NCBI RefSeq assembly: GCF_003002065.1
Contig: NZ_PVZG01000004.1
Location: forward strand, 310,001 to 374,000
Length of the DNA: 64,000 bases
From: Pseudosporangium ferrugineum
GTDB taxonomy: Bacteria; Actinomycetota; Actinomycetes; Mycobacteriales; Micromonosporaceae
Reading direction: 5' to 3'
The notes beneath the pieces are model-generated. The model saw only the letters and a program-made list of their open reading frames with translations. It searched no databases and was not told the origin of the DNA. How positions within the stretch are numbered: position 1 is the first letter of the stretch; the number at the start of each line of letters is the position of its first letter. Positions 50,704-61,174 of the stretch are shown in pieces. The translations under genes were made by a program, and so were the position numbers.

Positions 50704-53700
50704 GTGCTCGAATCCGCGGAAGGCCACGCGCCGACCCTGCCGGACCTGTTCGCCGCGCAAGTGGAGCGTGCGGCCCGGGACGTCGCGATCGTGGGCGACG
50801 ACGGCCCGCTGTCCTTCGCCGAGCTCGACGAGCGGTCCAACCGGCTGGCCCGGCACCTGATCGACCAGGGCGTCGGCCCCGAGGTCGTGGTGGCGTTGCG
50901 GCTGGCCCGGTCGGCCGAGTTCGTGGTGGCGGCCCTCGCCGTGGCCAAGGCCGGCGGAGCGTACGTGCCGGTGGACGTGGCCTATCCGCTGTCCCGGGCC
51001 GAGTTCATGATGGCGGACGCCCGGGCGCGGTGCGTGGTGACGACGTCCGCCGCCCGCACGTCGGTGCTGTCCGGGATCACCGAGGTGGTGCTCGACGACC
51101 CGAAGATCGCGGACGAGGTCGCCGGCCTCGACGCCGGCCCGGTGCGCGACCTCGACCGCCACGAGGAACTGCTCGCCGGCCATGCGGCGTACATCGTCTA
51201 CACCTCGGGGTCCACCGGCGTGCCGAAGGGCGTCGTGGTGACCCACAGCAGCGTGCACAATCTCGTCCGGGCCCAGGCCGGGATTCTGGGGCTGGGCCCG
51301 GGCCGCCGGCGGCTGCAGTTCGCCTCGGTCAGCTTCGACGCGTCGGTGTCCGAGGTGTGGACGACGCTGCTGTCCGGTGCGGCGCTGGTCGTGGCGGACG
51401 GATCCCGGCTCGTTCCCGGGCCCGCCCTCGTGGACCTGGTGCGCAGCCGCGGCGTCACGCACGTGACGCTGTCCCCCTCGCTGCTGTCCGTGGTGGAGGA
51501 CGCGGGAGGCCTGCCGGACACGGTCACCCTCGTGGTGGCCGGGGAGGCGTGCCCGCCGGCCGTGGCGGCCCGCTGGTGCCGCGATCGGCGCATGCTCAAC
51601 GCGTACGGACCGACCGAGGCCACCGTCGCGGCGACCGTGAGCGACCCGCTGACGGGCGACGGCACACCGCCGATCGGGCGGCCCCTGCCCGGCGTGCGGG
51701 CGTACGTGCTGGACGCGTCGCTGCGGGAGCAGCCCGCCGGGGTCGCCGGCGAGCTGTACCTGGCGGGTGCGGGGCTGGCCCGCGGATACGCCGGCCGCGC
51801 CGCGCTCACCGCGCAGCGCTTCGTCGCGAACCCGTTCGGCGCGCCCGGCGAGCGGATGTACCGCACCGGCGACGTGGTGCGGCGGCTGCCCGACGGCCAG
51901 CTGGAATACCAGGGCCGCGCCGACGACCAGGTCAAGATCCGCGGCGTACGGGTGGAGCCCGGCGAGATCGAGGCGGCGCTGATGGGCCTCGCCGGCGTCG
52001 ACCAGGCGGTGGTCGTGGCGCACGGCGAGGGCGCGGACCGGCGGCTCGTCGCGTACGTGGTGGCCGACGCCGGCGGGCCGGACGCGACGGCCCTTCGCCG
52101 GGACCTGGCCACGGTGCTGCCCGAGCACCTCGTGCCCTCGGTGTTCGTGATGCTCGACGCGATGCCGGTGACGATGAACGGCAAGGTCGACCGCGAGGCG
52201 CTGCCCGACCCGGGCGCCGGGGCCGGGGTACGCGACTACGAGGCGCCCGTGGGCCCGGTGGAGCAGGCGCTGGCCCGGCTGTGGGAGGACGTCCTCGGCG
52301 TGCCCCGCGTGGGCCGTACCGACGAGTTCTACCGCCTGGGCGGTCACTCGCTGCTGGCGACGCAGCTGGTGAACCGCGTCCGCACGGCGATGAACGTCGA
52401 ACTTCCGGTGCGCGACCTCTTCGAGACCTCGACCCTGGCGGACCTCGCGAAGCGGGTGTCCGTGCTGCAGACCGGGACGCGGCCGGTGCTGCGGCGCCAG
52501 GTACGCCCGGCGGCGGTGCCGCTGTCCTACCCGCAGCAGCGGATGTGGCTGACCGCACAGCTGCGCGGCGGCGACGGCGCGTACCACATTCCCGTGGTCG
52601 TGCGCCTGTCCGACGGCCTCGACGCCACGGCCCTGAGCGCCGCCGTCACCGACCTCGTCCGGCGCCACGAGCCGCTGCGCACCCGGTTCCCGGTGCAGGG
52701 CGGGCAGCCGCGGCAGCAGGTCGTACCGATGGCCGAACTCGGTGACCTGCTCGTGCGGGAGCGGATCGCGCCCGGCGACCTGGAGGACACGGTCAGGCGC
52801 CTCGTCCGCGAGGGGTTCGACCTGACGACCCAGATCCCGCTGCGGGCGCGCCTGCTCGAACTCGGGCCGGACGACTTCGCGCTGGTCCTCGTCCTGCACC
52901 ACATCACGGCCGACGGCGCGTCCATGGAACCGCTGATGCGCGACCTCGGCGAGGCGTACGAGCGGCGGCGCGCCGGCAACCCTCCGCAGTGGACGGAACT
53001 GCCGGTGCAGTACGCCGACTTCGCCCTGTGGCAGCGCGACCTCGTGCGGCTCGCCCGTCCGCGGCTCGCGTACTGGCGTGAGCTGCTCGCCGACGTCCCG
53101 GACGAGCTGGCGCTGCCCGCCGACCGGGCCCGGCCGGCCGAGCCGACGTACCGCGGCCGTTCGGTGCCGGTGACCGTGCCGGCCGAGGTGCACGAGCGGA
53201 TCGCGGCGACGGCGCGGGACCACGGCGCCACGGTCTTCATGGTGCTGCAGACGGCCGTGGCCGCGATGCTCTACCGCCTCGGCGCCGGTGCCGACATCCC
53301 GCTCGGCTGGCCGGTGTCCGGCCGGGTCGACGAGGCGCTCGAGGACCTGGTCGGTTTCTTCGTCAACACCCTGGTGCTGCGCGCCGACCTCACCGGCGAC
53401 CCGACCTTCGAGGAGCTCCTGGGCCGGGTACGCGAACAGGACCTGGTTGCCTTCGGCAACCAGGACGTGCCGTTCGAGAGCGTGGTCGAGCAGCTGAATC
53501 CGCCCCGCGTGCCGGGCCGCCACCCGCTGTTCCAGGTGATGGTCGCCTCGCAGGTCGGCCGGTCGGCGAAGTTCGGCCTGGCCGGCGTGCGGTCGCAGCG
53601 GATGGGCGTGGGCTCCGGGTCGGCGAAGTTCGACCTCAGCTTCCAGTTCGTGGAGTTCCTCGATCCCTCCGGGCGCCCGTCCGGCATCGGCGGCGAGGTG

Positions 53701-56700
53701 ATGTACGCCTGCGACCTGTTCGACCACGAGACCGCGGAGCGGATGGTCGGCGTGCTCGGCCGGCTGCTCGCCGAGGCGGTGGCGCGGCCCGGCGTACCGA
53801 TCACCAGGTTGCCGTTGATGAGCGCGCAGGAGCGACTCGCGGTCGAGGCGGCGAGCGCCGGCGAGATCCGCGACTGGGGCACGCAACCCTGGCCGCACCA
53901 GCTCATCGAGGACCACGCCCGCCGGGCTCCGGACGCGACCGCGGTGCGGTTCGAGGGCGTGAGCCTGCCGTACGGGGACCTCAACCGCCGCGCGAATCAG
54001 CTGGCGCACCACCTCATCGAGCGGGGCGTGGGCCGGGACGTGCTGGTGGGCGTCAGCATGGAACGCGGCTTCGACCTGGTCGTGGCGGTCCTGGCGGTGT
54101 GGAAGACGGGGGGCGCGTTCGTCCCGCTGGACCCGGAGCTGCCGGCCGCCCGCCTCGCCTCGATGGTCGAGGACACCGCCGTCACCGTCGTCCTCACCCA
54201 CCTGGCCACCCACGAGCGGCTGGCCGGCCACGACGACCTGCTGCTGTGCGTCGACGCGCCGGACAGCGGCCTCGCCGCGCGGCCGGTGCACGACCCGAAC
54301 GTGCCGGTCGACGCCGAGGACGCCGTGTACGCGATCTACACCTCGGGCTCGACCGGCACGCCGAAGGGCGTGGTGAACGTCCGCGCCGCCGTCCGCAACC
54401 GGCTGGCCTGGATGAACGAGCGGTTCGGCCTCGGCGCCGGCGGCCGGGTGCTGCAGAAGTCCCCGTTCACCTTCGACACCTCGGTCTGGGAGCTGTTCTG
54501 GCCCCTGATGAACGGGGCGACCCTGGTCATGGCCCGGCCCGGCGGGCACCGCGACAGCCGTTACCTGGTCGACCTCATCCGCCGGGAACGGATCACGTTC
54601 GCCGACTTCGTCCCGTCGATGCTGGAGATGTTCCTGCGGGAGCCGGACGCCACGCGCTGCACCAGCCTGCGCCACATCATCGCCGGCGGGGAGACGCTCA
54701 CGCGCAGCCTGCGCGGCCGCTTCGCCGAGGCGCTGCCCGGCACCGACCTGCACAACCTGTACGGCCCCACCGAGGCCGCCATCGGCGTGACGAGCTGGCT
54801 GTGCCGCGGCGACGACGAGGGCCGGAGCACGCCGATCGGCGTACCCATCGCCAACGCCCGCGTCTACGTGCTCGGCCCCGACGGCGACCACGTGCCGCCC
54901 GGCATGCCCGGCGAGATCTACATCGCGGGGCGCCCGCTCGCCCGCGGCTACCTGAACCGGCCCGGGCTCACCGCGCAGCGGTTCGTCGCCGATCCGTTCG
55001 TGCCGGGCGAGCGCATGTACCGCACCGGTGACCGCGCCCGGCGGCGCGCCGAGGGCGCGATCGAGTTCCTCGGCCGCGACGACGAACAGGTCAAGATCCG
55101 CGGGGTACGGGTGGAGCTCGGCGAGGTCGAGGCGGCGCTGCTCGGACTGCACGGCGTGGACCAGGCCGTGGCGATGGTGCACGGCGAGGGCCTGGACCGG
55201 CGGCTGGTGGCGTACGTCGTCGGTCACGACCCCGACCCGGTACGGCTGCGCCGGCAGATGCCCGCGGTCGTGCCGGCGCACCTGGTGCCGTCGGCGTTCG
55301 TCGCGATGGACGCCTTCCCCGTCACCGTGAACGGCAAGGTCGACCGCCGGGCGCTGCCCGATCCGGGCGTGGCCGACAGCGAGCGGGCGTACGAGCCGCC
55401 CGCCGGTCCCGTCGAGGAGGCCCTGGCCCGGCTGTGGCAGGAGCTGCTCGGGGTGGCGCGGGTGGGCCGCGACGACAACTTCTTCGCGCTCGGCGGCCAC
55501 TCGCTGCTGGCGATGCAGATGGTCAACGAGCTCCGGACGCTGCTGCGGGTGGAGCTGCCGTTCCGCAGCGTCTTCGAGAGCCTGACACTCGCCGACCTGG
55601 CCGCCCGGATCGGCGACCTGCCGCTGCTGCCCGACGCCGAGCCGGTGACCGCCACGCCCGAGGACCGGATGCGCGTCCTGGTCGCCCGTGCGCTGGGGGT
55701 CGACGAGGTGGCCGCCGAGGACAACCTGTTCGATCTCGGCGGCGGGCGGGAGACCGTGGAGGCGCTCACCAAGGCCATCGAGGCCGAGTTCGGCCTGACC
55801 GTCAACCCTCTCGTGGTGGCCGCCGTGCCCACCGCCAAGGACCTCGCCGGGTGGCTCGCCGCGGAACCGGAGGAGACGACCCTCGACGTGGTGGTGCCGC
55901 TGCGGGCGGGCACAGGACCGGTGTCGCTGTTCTGCATCCACCCGCTGGGCGGGCTGAGCTGGCTCTACTACCCGCTGGTCAACGCGATCCCGCAGGAGGT
56001 CGGCGTGTACGGGGTCCAGGCCCGCGGCCTGCGGCCGGGCGAGGAGCTGCCGACGACCATGACGGCGATGGCCGCCGACTACGTCCGGCAGATCCGCCTC
56101 GTCCAGCCCGAGGGGCCGTACCACCTGCTGGGGCTCAGCACGGGCGGGGAGATCGCGCACGAGATGGGCGTGCAGCTGCAGCGCGGCGGCGAGGAGGTCG
56201 CGCTGATCGCCATGCTCGACGCGCGCCCGACGCCGCACCGCCCGGCGACGCAGCTGGAGCGGCTGAACGCGGTCGCCCACCACTTCGACCTCAACGTGCC
56301 CGCCGAGCAGCGTCCGCACCTCACCGGCGACATCCTCTACGAGCAGCTGCGGCAGCGTCAGGGGCCGTACTCGTTCCTGATGCGGCAGAAGGGCCGGGCC
56401 ACGGTCGACTTCTACGAGAACATGATCAAGCTGGCCGACAACCACAAGTTCTCCGTGTTCGACGGCGATGTGCTGTTCGTCGAGGCGATCGCGGCGCGGC
56501 CGGCCGAGCACTACTTCGCACCCATGTGGCACCAGTACGTCTCCGGCGTCGTCGACGTCATGGCCCTCAAGTACAAGCACCGGCAGCTCGCCCGTGCCGA
56601 GGTGCTGGAGATGATCGGCGCGCGGGTGGCCGAGCACATCCGCCTCCCGCACGCCCCGAACCTCACCTCGACCCCCACCTCGACCCCCACGGAAAGGCCG

Positions 56701-56709
56701 ACGGCATGA
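50704..56709 (+). CDS. Bimodular non-ribosomal peptide synthetase, A-PCP-C-A-PCP-(PCP*)-TE
   Basis: The 2001-residue synthetase contains: A1 (residues about 10-510; [18 protein letters not shown]); PCP1 (LGGHSLL, Ser549); a condensation domain with HHITADG (about 733); A2 (about 1060-1560; [18 protein letters not shown]); PCP2 (LGGHSLL, Ser1600); a third carrier-like segment where the Ser position is Arg1682; and a thioesterase with GLSTGG (Ser about 1810). Reading the pocket by eye, A1 gives D-A-S-T-V-A-A-V-A-K, close to a remembered Tyr code, and A2 gives D-T-W-D-I-G-L-I-G-K, which I cannot assign. The product should be a dipeptide or a small oligomer of one. GAGGAGG (50692-50698) fixes GTG 50704. 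Coupled to MbtH by ATGA. Confidence 0.95.
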   Translation: MLESAEGHAPTLPDLFAAQVERAARDVAIVGDDGPLSFAELDERSNRLARHLIDQGVGPEVVVALRLARSAEFVVAALAVAKAGGAYVPVDVAYPLSRAEFMMADARARCVVTTSAARTSVLSGITEVVLDDPKIADEVAGLDAGPVRDLDRHEELLAGHAAYIVYTSGSTGVPKGVVVTHSSVHNLVRAQAGILGLGPGRRRLQFASVSFDASVSEVWTTLLSGAALVVADGSRLVPGPALVDLVRSRGVTHVTLSPSLLSVVEDAGGLPDTVTLVVAGEACPPAVAARWCRDRRMLNAYGPTEATVAATVSDPLTGDGTPPIGRPLPGVRAYVLDASLREQPAGVAGELYLAGAGLARGYAGRAALTAQRFVANPFGAPGERMYRTGDVVRRLPDGQLEYQGRADDQVKIRGVRVEPGEIEAALMGLAGVDQAVVVAHGEGADRRLVAYVVADAGGPDATALRRDLATVLPEHLVPSVFVMLDAMPVTMNGKVDREALPDPGAGAGVRDYEAPVGPVEQALARLWEDVLGVPRVGRTDEFYRLGGHSLLATQLVNRVRTAMNVELPVRDLFETSTLADLAKRVSVLQTGTRPVLRRQVRPAAVPLSYPQQRMWLTAQLRGGDGAYHIPVVVRLSDGLDATALSAAVTDLVRRHEPLRTRFPVQGGQPRQQVVPMAELGDLLVRERIAPGDLEDTVRRLVREGFDLTTQIPLRARLLELGPDDFALVLVLHHITADGASMEPLMRDLGEAYERRRAGNPPQWTELPVQYADFALWQRDLVRLARPRLAYWRELLADVPDELALPADRARPAEPTYRGRSVPVTVPAEVHERIAATARDHGATVFMVLQTAVAAMLYRLGAGADIPLGWPVSGRVDEALEDLVGFFVNTLVLRADLTGDPTFEELLGRVREQDLVAFGNQDVPFESVVEQLNPPRVPGRHPLFQVMVASQVGRSAKFGLAGVRSQRMGVGSGSAKFDLSFQFVEFLDPSGRPSGIGGEVMYACDLFDHETAERMVGVLGRLLAEAVARPGVPITRLPLMSAQERLAVEAASAGEIRDWGTQPWPHQLIEDHARRAPDATAVRFEGVSLPYGDLNRRANQLAHHLIERGVGRDVLVGVSMERGFDLVVAVLAVWKTGGAFVPLDPELPAARLASMVEDTAVTVVLTHLATHERLAGHDDLLLCVDAPDSGLAARPVHDPNVPVDAEDAVYAIYTSGSTGTPKGVVNVRAAVRNRLAWMNERFGLGAGGRVLQKSPFTFDTSVWELFWPLMNGATLVMARPGGHRDSRYLVDLIRRERITFADFVPSMLEMFLREPDATRCTSLRHIIAGGETLTRSLRGRFAEALPGTDLHNLYGPTEAAIGVTSWLCRGDDEGRSTPIGVPIANARVYVLGPDGDHVPPGMPGEIYIAGRPLARGYLNRPGLTAQRFVADPFVPGERMYRTGDRARRRAEGAIEFLGRDDEQVKIRGVRVELGEVEAALLGLHGVDQAVAMVHGEGLDRRLVAYVVGHDPDPVRLRRQMPAVVPAHLVPSAFVAMDAFPVTVNGKVDRRALPDPGVADSERAYEPPAGPVEEALARLWQELLGVARVGRDDNFFALGGHSLLAMQMVNELRTLLRVELPFRSVFESLTLADLAARIGDLPLLPDAEPVTATPEDRMRVLVARALGVDEVAAEDNLFDLGGGRETVEALTKAIEAEFGLTVNPLVVAAVPTAKDLAGWLAAEPEETTLDVVVPLRAGTGPVSLFCIHPLGGLSWLYYPLVNAIPQEVGVYGVQARGLRPGEELPTTMTAMAADYVRQIRLVQPEGPYHLLGLSTGGEIAHEMGVQLQRGGEEVALIAMLDARPTPHRPATQLERLNAVAHHFDLNVPAEQRPHLTGDILYEQLRQRQGPYSFLMRQKGRATVDFYENMIKLADNHKFSVFDGDVLFVEAIAARPAEHYFAPMWHQYVSGVVDVMALKYKHRQLARAEVLEMIGARVAEHIRLPHAPNLTSTPTSTPTERPTA

Positions 56710-56927
56710 GCAACCCGTTCGAACGCGAGGACATCAGCTACTTCGTGCTGGTCAACGACGAGGGGCAGCATTCGCTCTGGCCGGAGGTGATCGACGTGCC
56801 GGCCGGCTGGCGTACGGTCCTGGGGCCGGAGAGCCGCGACGCGTGCCTCGCGCACATCGAGACGTCGTGGTGGGACATCCGGCCCGCGAGCCTGGTCGCC
56901 CGGATGACCGCGGCCAAGAGCGCGTGA
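56706..56927 (+). CDS. MbtH-like protein
   Basis: The 73-residue protein has the complete MbtH signature: [50 protein letters not shown]. MbtH proteins bind and activate adenylation domains. It overlaps the synthetase stop by 4 bp and is surely its partner. Confidence 0.96.
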   Translation: MSNPFEREDISYFVLVNDEGQHSLWPEVIDVPAGWRTVLGPESRDACLAHIETSWWDIRPASLVARMTAAKSA

Positions 56928-56935
56928 GGGCCGCC

Positions 56936-57658
56936 ATGGAGACGAACCTGCTGTTCCTCTGGGGAACCCCCCGCTCGATGTCGACGGCGTTCCTGCGGAT
57001 GATGCTCGAGCGAGGCGATCACGAGGTCTTCCACGAACCGTTCTCCAGCATCGTGGTGCAGGGCCGGACGGTCGTCGGCGACCACACGGTGACCAGCCAC
57101 GACAAGCTGCTGAGGCTGCTCGAGGAGCGCGCCCGGGACCACCGGGTCTTCGTCAAGGAGACCACCGAGTACGACTACCTGAGCACCGGCGGCGACCGGA
57201 TACCGTACGCCGGGCGGCACACCTTCATCATCCGCAACCCGCGGTCGGTGATCCCGTCGCACTACGCGATGAACCCGGCCATGGCGTGCGAGGAGATCGG
57301 GTACGGCAACCAGGTGGAGATGGCGCGGCGGGTGCTCGCCGCGACCGGCGAACGGCCGTTCGTGCTCGAGGCCGAGGACCTGCTCGACGACGCCGAGGAG
57401 ACGGTCGCGCGCTACTGCCGGCACGTCGGCATACCGTTCCTGCCGTCCGCGCTGTCCTGGCAGCCCGGGGATCAGAAGGTGTGGAGCCGGACCAGCCAGT
57501 GGCACCGCGACGCGGCCCGCAGCTCGAGCTTCACCCGCTCGGAAGCGACGTACGAGGCCACCGTGGACAGTGACCGATTCCTGTACGACTGTTACTGGCA
57601 CCACCGGCCGTACTACCACGTGCTGCGCAAGTGGGCCCGCACGACCGTGGCCGCCTGA
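56936..57658 (+). CDS. Sulfotransferase-like protein
   Basis: The 240-residue protein begins LLFLWGTPRSMSTAFLRMM, which fits the 5'-phosphosulfate loop of PAPS-dependent sulfotransferases. It has FIIRNPRSVIPSHYAMNP, which fits the 3'-phosphate-binding motif, and a late PFVLEAEDLLDDAEET. It would transfer sulfate from PAPS to a hydroxyl, plausibly of the dipeptide made by the adjoining synthetase (module 1 is predicted to load an aromatic residue). Its start is 8 bp after the MbtH stop with GAGGG at 5 nt, so it is part of the operon. Distant P-loop relatives with other roles exist. Confidence 0.78.
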   Translation: METNLLFLWGTPRSMSTAFLRMMLERGDHEVFHEPFSSIVVQGRTVVGDHTVTSHDKLLRLLEERARDHRVFVKETTEYDYLSTGGDRIPYAGRHTFIIRNPRSVIPSHYAMNPAMACEEIGYGNQVEMARRVLAATGERPFVLEAEDLLDDAEETVARYCRHVGIPFLPSALSWQPGDQKVWSRTSQWHRDAARSSSFTRSEATYEATVDSDRFLYDCYWHHRPYYHVLRKWARTTVAA

Positions 57659-57675
57659 CAAGCGACGATCACGCT

Positions 57676-57721
57676 CGAGCACCTCCCGCCGGGGTCTGAC
57701 CCCTCGGCCGGGAGGTGCTCG
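57676..57721. terminator. Terminator-like hairpin sharing the 10.9-kb repeat sequence
   Basis: CGAGCACCTCCCG (57676-57688) and CGGGAGGTGCTCG (57709-57721) form a perfect 13-bp stem just after the NRPS operon. Bases 57677-57702 match 10941-10966 in reverse orientation with one mismatch, so this is a dispersed sequence rather than a simple terminator. Confidence 0.65.
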
Positions 57722-57993
57722 TGCGTTCGCCCGGATGCGCGATGTCGGCCGGCTGCTGCGGTCGGGGTCGAAGAGGCGGGCGCCTGCCGCGCGGGGCTTA
57801 CCCGCCGGCCGCGTGACGGGGAAGCCGGCAGGTCCGGCCCGATCGAGGCCGTCGCGGCCGACGAAGCCGCCTGTCCGGTGAACGGGCCGGCCGTCCCCCG
57901 GCGCCGCGACGGTTGTGTCGAGGCCCTGCGCAACCTACGAGTCGCCCGGCGCAGCGCGGTCGACGCGGTCCGGTGGCGTGAGGTGCCGCCCGG

Positions 57994-59745
57994 TCAGGTG
58001 GTGAGCGTGGCGTAGAAGCCGCCGATGGAGATCAGGCTGTCGTGGGTGCCCGCCTCCAGGATCCGGCCGTCGCGCATGACGACGATCTGGTCGGCGTTGC
58101 GCACGGTGGACAACCGGTGGGCGATGGTCACCGTCGTACGGCCCCGGGCGAGCTCCTCCAGCGCGCGCTGGACCGCTCGCTCGGTCGAGTTGTCCAGGGC
58201 GCTGGTCGCCTCGTCCAGCACCAGGATGGGCGGATCGCGCAGCAGCGTACGGGCAATGGCGATGCGCTGCTTCTCCCCGCCGGAGAACCGGTGCCCGCGC
58301 GAGCCCACGACGGTGTCGTAGCCCTTGGGCAGCGCGACGATCATGTCGTGCACCTGCGCCGCCCGGGCGGCCCATTCCACCTGCTCGTCGCTGGCGTCGG
58401 GGCGGGCGTACCGCAGGTTCTCCCGGACCGAGGCGTGCAGCAGGTACGTCTCCTGGCCCACCATGCCGACCACGCCGACGAGCTCGTTGAGCCGCAGCGC
58501 GCGCAGGTCGAAGCCGTCGACGGTGATCCGGCCCGCGGACGGATCGTAGAGCCGCACGATCAGGGCGGCCACCGTGCTCTTGCCCGAGCCCGTCTCCCCC
58601 ACCAGCGCGAGCGAGGAACCGGGCGGCACGTCCAGGTTGATGCCGCTGATCGCGGGCACGTCGTTGCCGGGATACGTGAAGCTCACGTTCTCGAACCGCA
58701 GGTGGCCGCGCACCGGCTTGGGCAGCCGCACCGGCAGGACGGGGTCGTCCACCTCGACCGGCAGGTCCAGGTATTCGAAGATGCGGGCGAACAGCGCCAT
58801 CGAGCTGGCCAGCGAGACGCCGACGCCGAGCAGGCCCATCATCGGCTGGAACAGCCGGGACTGAAGGCTGGTGAAGGCCACGAGGGTGCCGATGGTCAGC
58901 TGGCCGGCGGCCGGCGGCAGGCCCGCGCTCAGATAGATGATCGCCGGGATGGCGGCGAAGATGATGTTCATGGTGGCGCCCCGCCAGCGGCCGGCCATCT
59001 GCGCCCGCAGCTCCAGATCCACGAGGCGCGCCGACGAGCCGGCGAACCGCTCGGTGAGCGCCGGGCCGGTGCCCATGATCTTGCTGAGCTGCACCCCGCT
59101 GATCGACAGGCTCTCCTCGACGATCACGTTGAGGTCGGCGAGCTCGCGCTGCCGCTTCGCGGTGATCTCCTTGCGCAACCGTGCCACGCGCCGGGCCAGG
59201 AAGAGCGCGGGGGGCAGCACGAGCAGGGACACGAGGAAGAGCTGCCAGGACAGCACGAGCATGGCGACCGCGGTGGCGACGGCCGTGGTGAGGTTCGAGG
59301 CGATCGACGTGGCGGTCGACGTGACGACCGCCTGCATGCCTCCGATGTCGTTGGTGATCCGCGACTGGATCTCGCCGGCCCGCGTACGCGTGAAGAACGA
59401 CACCGACTGCCGGTGCAGGTGGGTGAAGACGTCCACCCGCAACTGGTGCATGATCCGCTGCCCGACGGCGGTGGCGATCCAGGTCTGCAGCAGCCCGAAC
59501 ACCGCCGTGAAGATCGCGACCCCGACCAGCCCGGCCACCAGCCAGGCCAGCAACGTCACCTCCTGGCGGGGCAACGCCCGGTCGATGATCTCGCGCAGCA
59601 GGAACGGCGTGGCCATCCCGAGCAACGACGACGCGACGATGATCGTCGTGACCGCCGCCAGCCGGGGCCAGTGCGGAGCGAGAAGGCCGCCGACGCGGCG
59701 CAGGGAGACCTCGGGCGCCTGTTTCGCGGCCGTGGGAACCTCCAC
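57994..59745 (-). CDS. ABC exporter, fused membrane and ATPase domains
   Basis: The 583-residue half-transporter has six membrane helices in residues about 20-310 and a C-terminal ATPase: Walker A GETGSGKST, Q-loop MVGQETYLLHASVRENL, signature FSGGEKQR, Walker B ILVLDEATSAL and switch His in IAHRLS. It works as a homodimer exporting lipids, peptides or drugs. The GTG start 59745 follows AGGAAGGGG. It converges on the NRPS operon, so it is a candidate product exporter, though not co-transcribed. Confidence 0.92.
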   Translation of the reverse strand: MEVPTAAKQAPEVSLRRVGGLLAPHWPRLAAVTTIIVASSLLGMATPFLLREIIDRALPRQEVTLLAWLVAGLVGVAIFTAVFGLLQTWIATAVGQRIMHQLRVDVFTHLHRQSVSFFTRTRAGEIQSRITNDIGGMQAVVTSTATSIASNLTTAVATAVAMLVLSWQLFLVSLLVLPPALFLARRVARLRKEITAKRQRELADLNVIVEESLSISGVQLSKIMGTGPALTERFAGSSARLVDLELRAQMAGRWRGATMNIIFAAIPAIIYLSAGLPPAAGQLTIGTLVAFTSLQSRLFQPMMGLLGVGVSLASSMALFARIFEYLDLPVEVDDPVLPVRLPKPVRGHLRFENVSFTYPGNDVPAISGINLDVPPGSSLALVGETGSGKSTVAALIVRLYDPSAGRITVDGFDLRALRLNELVGVVGMVGQETYLLHASVRENLRYARPDASDEQVEWAARAAQVHDMIVALPKGYDTVVGSRGHRFSGGEKQRIAIARTLLRDPPILVLDEATSALDNSTERAVQRALEELARGRTTVTIAHRLSTVRNADQIVVMRDGRILEAGTHDSLISIGGFYATLTT

Positions 59746-59872
59746 TGCGGACCCCTTCCTGACGGCTGCGTAGAGGCTACGGGGCAGACCCGGCAGAACC
59801 ACAAGCGCGGGGAATCTTTGTGAAATTGTTCTATCGACTGCACAAATCGGGAGTACAGGTGTTCGACGGTCC

Positions 59873-60658
59873 TCAGTGGCCTCCCGAGCGTACGGGCAGC
59901 GGGACTTCGCCGCCGTCGGGCACCAGGAGCAGATCAATCTCCCGGCTTGCCGCGGCGCGGCGCAGCCGCTCGACGATGTCGTTCTGCTCGATGTAGGTCG
60001 GAGGGTTGTCGAACAGCTCGTAGTGGATGGGGCAGAGCGCGCCGGCGCCGAGCACGGCGGCCGCCTCGACGGCCTGCTCGGGGGTCAGGGTCACCGGGAC
60101 GGCGGCCTCGTACCCCTCGAATCGGGCGATCACGCCGTTGGCCGGGACGAAGGCGACGTCGAAGGGCCCGTGGTCACGGGCGATCTGCCACCAGTTGCCG
60201 TGCCACATGGTGTCCCCGCAGTGGATGATGCGGCCGCCGCCGCCCTCGACGACCCAGGCGACCTGGTCGGAGTCGGTGCCGCGCCAGTCGAGGGAGGCGA
60301 CCGGCGTGACCGTCAGCCCGCCGATCCGGCGGGGCTCGCCGAGGTCCTGGGGCGTGGCGGTGATCCCGTCGCCGGACAGGTCCGGGGCGATCGGCGTGTG
60401 GCATCCGACGGTGCCGGCCGGGTCCAGCCTGAGCAGGAGGTCGCGGTCATAGTGGTCGGGGTGCAGGTGCGTGATCAGGGCGTGGGCGCCGGGCGGGAGG
60501 CCGACCGCCGGCAGCGGGCGCTTCGGCCTGCCGAGGACGGGCGCCAGGGCCTCCACGTTGTCCAGGGCGTCGATCAGCAGCGTCGTGGCGCCCAGCCGGA
60601 CCTCCAGCCCGGCCCATCCGAGTCGCCGTACCCGCAGCTTCTCCGGCTCTTCCCGCAC
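59873..60658 (-). CDS. MBL-fold metallohydrolase (UlaG-like)
   Basis: The 261-residue protein has the metallo-beta-lactamase motif THLHPDHYD, a second metal His in IHCGDTMWHG and a late PIHYELFDNPP, as in lactonase-like UlaG relatives. The substrate is unknown. It is divergent from the Rrf2 regulator gene with a 9-bp-arm inverted repeat between them. Confidence 0.86.
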   Translation of the reverse strand: MREEPEKLRVRRLGWAGLEVRLGATTLLIDALDNVEALAPVLGRPKRPLPAVGLPPGAHALITHLHPDHYDRDLLLRLDPAGTVGCHTPIAPDLSGDGITATPQDLGEPRRIGGLTVTPVASLDWRGTDSDQVAWVVEGGGGRIIHCGDTMWHGNWWQIARDHGPFDVAFVPANGVIARFEGYEAAVPVTLTPEQAVEAAAVLGAGALCPIHYELFDNPPTYIEQNDIVERLRRAAASREIDLLLVPDGGEVPLPVRSGGH

Positions 60659-60680
60659 CGTGACCCCAATCTGTCGCCGC

Positions 60681-60711
60681 CGTGACTACGAATGACGGAA
60701 CTGTAGTCACG
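60681..60711. promoter_or_regulatory. Candidate Rrf2 operator
   Basis: CGTGACTAC (60681-60689) and GTAGTCACG (60703-60711) are perfect inverted arms with a 13-nt spacer, located between the MBL-hydrolase gene and the Rrf2 gene. Confidence 0.6.
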
Positions 60712-60738
60712 ACGGCTACGGAATGGCAAGATGCCCCC

Positions 60739-61167
60739 ATGAGCCGATCCACCAACACCCGGTTCGCCGTGGCCGTCCACGTGCTGACCTACCTGGCCGG
60801 TCTCGACGACCGGGCGGCCGGCTCCGAGGAGCTCGCCCGCAGCGCGAACGTCAACCCCGTCTACATCCGGCAGGTGATGGGGCCGCTGCGCGGCGCCGGG
60901 CTGGTCCGCTCGAAGCCCGGCGTCCACGGCGGCTGGGCACTGGCCCTCCTCCCCCACGACATCCCCCTCGACCGGGTCTGGACCCTGCTGCAGGGCGACG
61001 ATCCGGTCCTCGGCCTGCACGGTCCCGACCCGGGCTGCGCCACCGGACGGTCCGTGCAGCGCTCGCTGATCGACCTCGACCGCGAGGTGGCGGACGCGAT
61101 CACCGCCCGCCTGCACGCCGTCACCGTCGCCGACCTGCTGTCCGCGGTGCGCGAAGGCACTTCCTGA
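60739..61167 (+). CDS. Rrf2 family transcriptional regulator
   Basis: The 142-residue protein begins STNTRFAVAVHVLTYLA and has the Rrf2 winged helix (NVNPVYIRQVMGPLRGAGLV, then SKPGVHGGWALA). It contains only one Cys (DPGCATG), so it cannot hold the three-Cys iron-sulfur cluster of IscR/NsrR and is closer to CymR/YwnA-type sensors. It likely controls the flanking MBL hydrolase and perhaps the convergent quinone oxidoreductase. Confidence 0.86.
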   Translation: MSRSTNTRFAVAVHVLTYLAGLDDRAAGSEELARSANVNPVYIRQVMGPLRGAGLVRSKPGVHGGWALALLPHDIPLDRVWTLLQGDDPVLGLHGPDPGCATGRSVQRSLIDLDREVADAITARLHAVTVADLLSAVREGTS

Positions 61168-61174
61168 CCACCGG

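Noticed and set aside
50500..56652. A 2050-codon open frame on the minus strand opposite the NRPS
   Set aside because: It is the antisense mirror of a high-GC gene, is rich in His/Arg/Gly without domain motifs, and the plus strand encodes a complete synthetase.
57722..57993. Open frames between the NRPS operon and the ABC exporter
   Set aside because: No ribosome site, no recognisable product, biased Arg/Pro composition; treated as non-coding.
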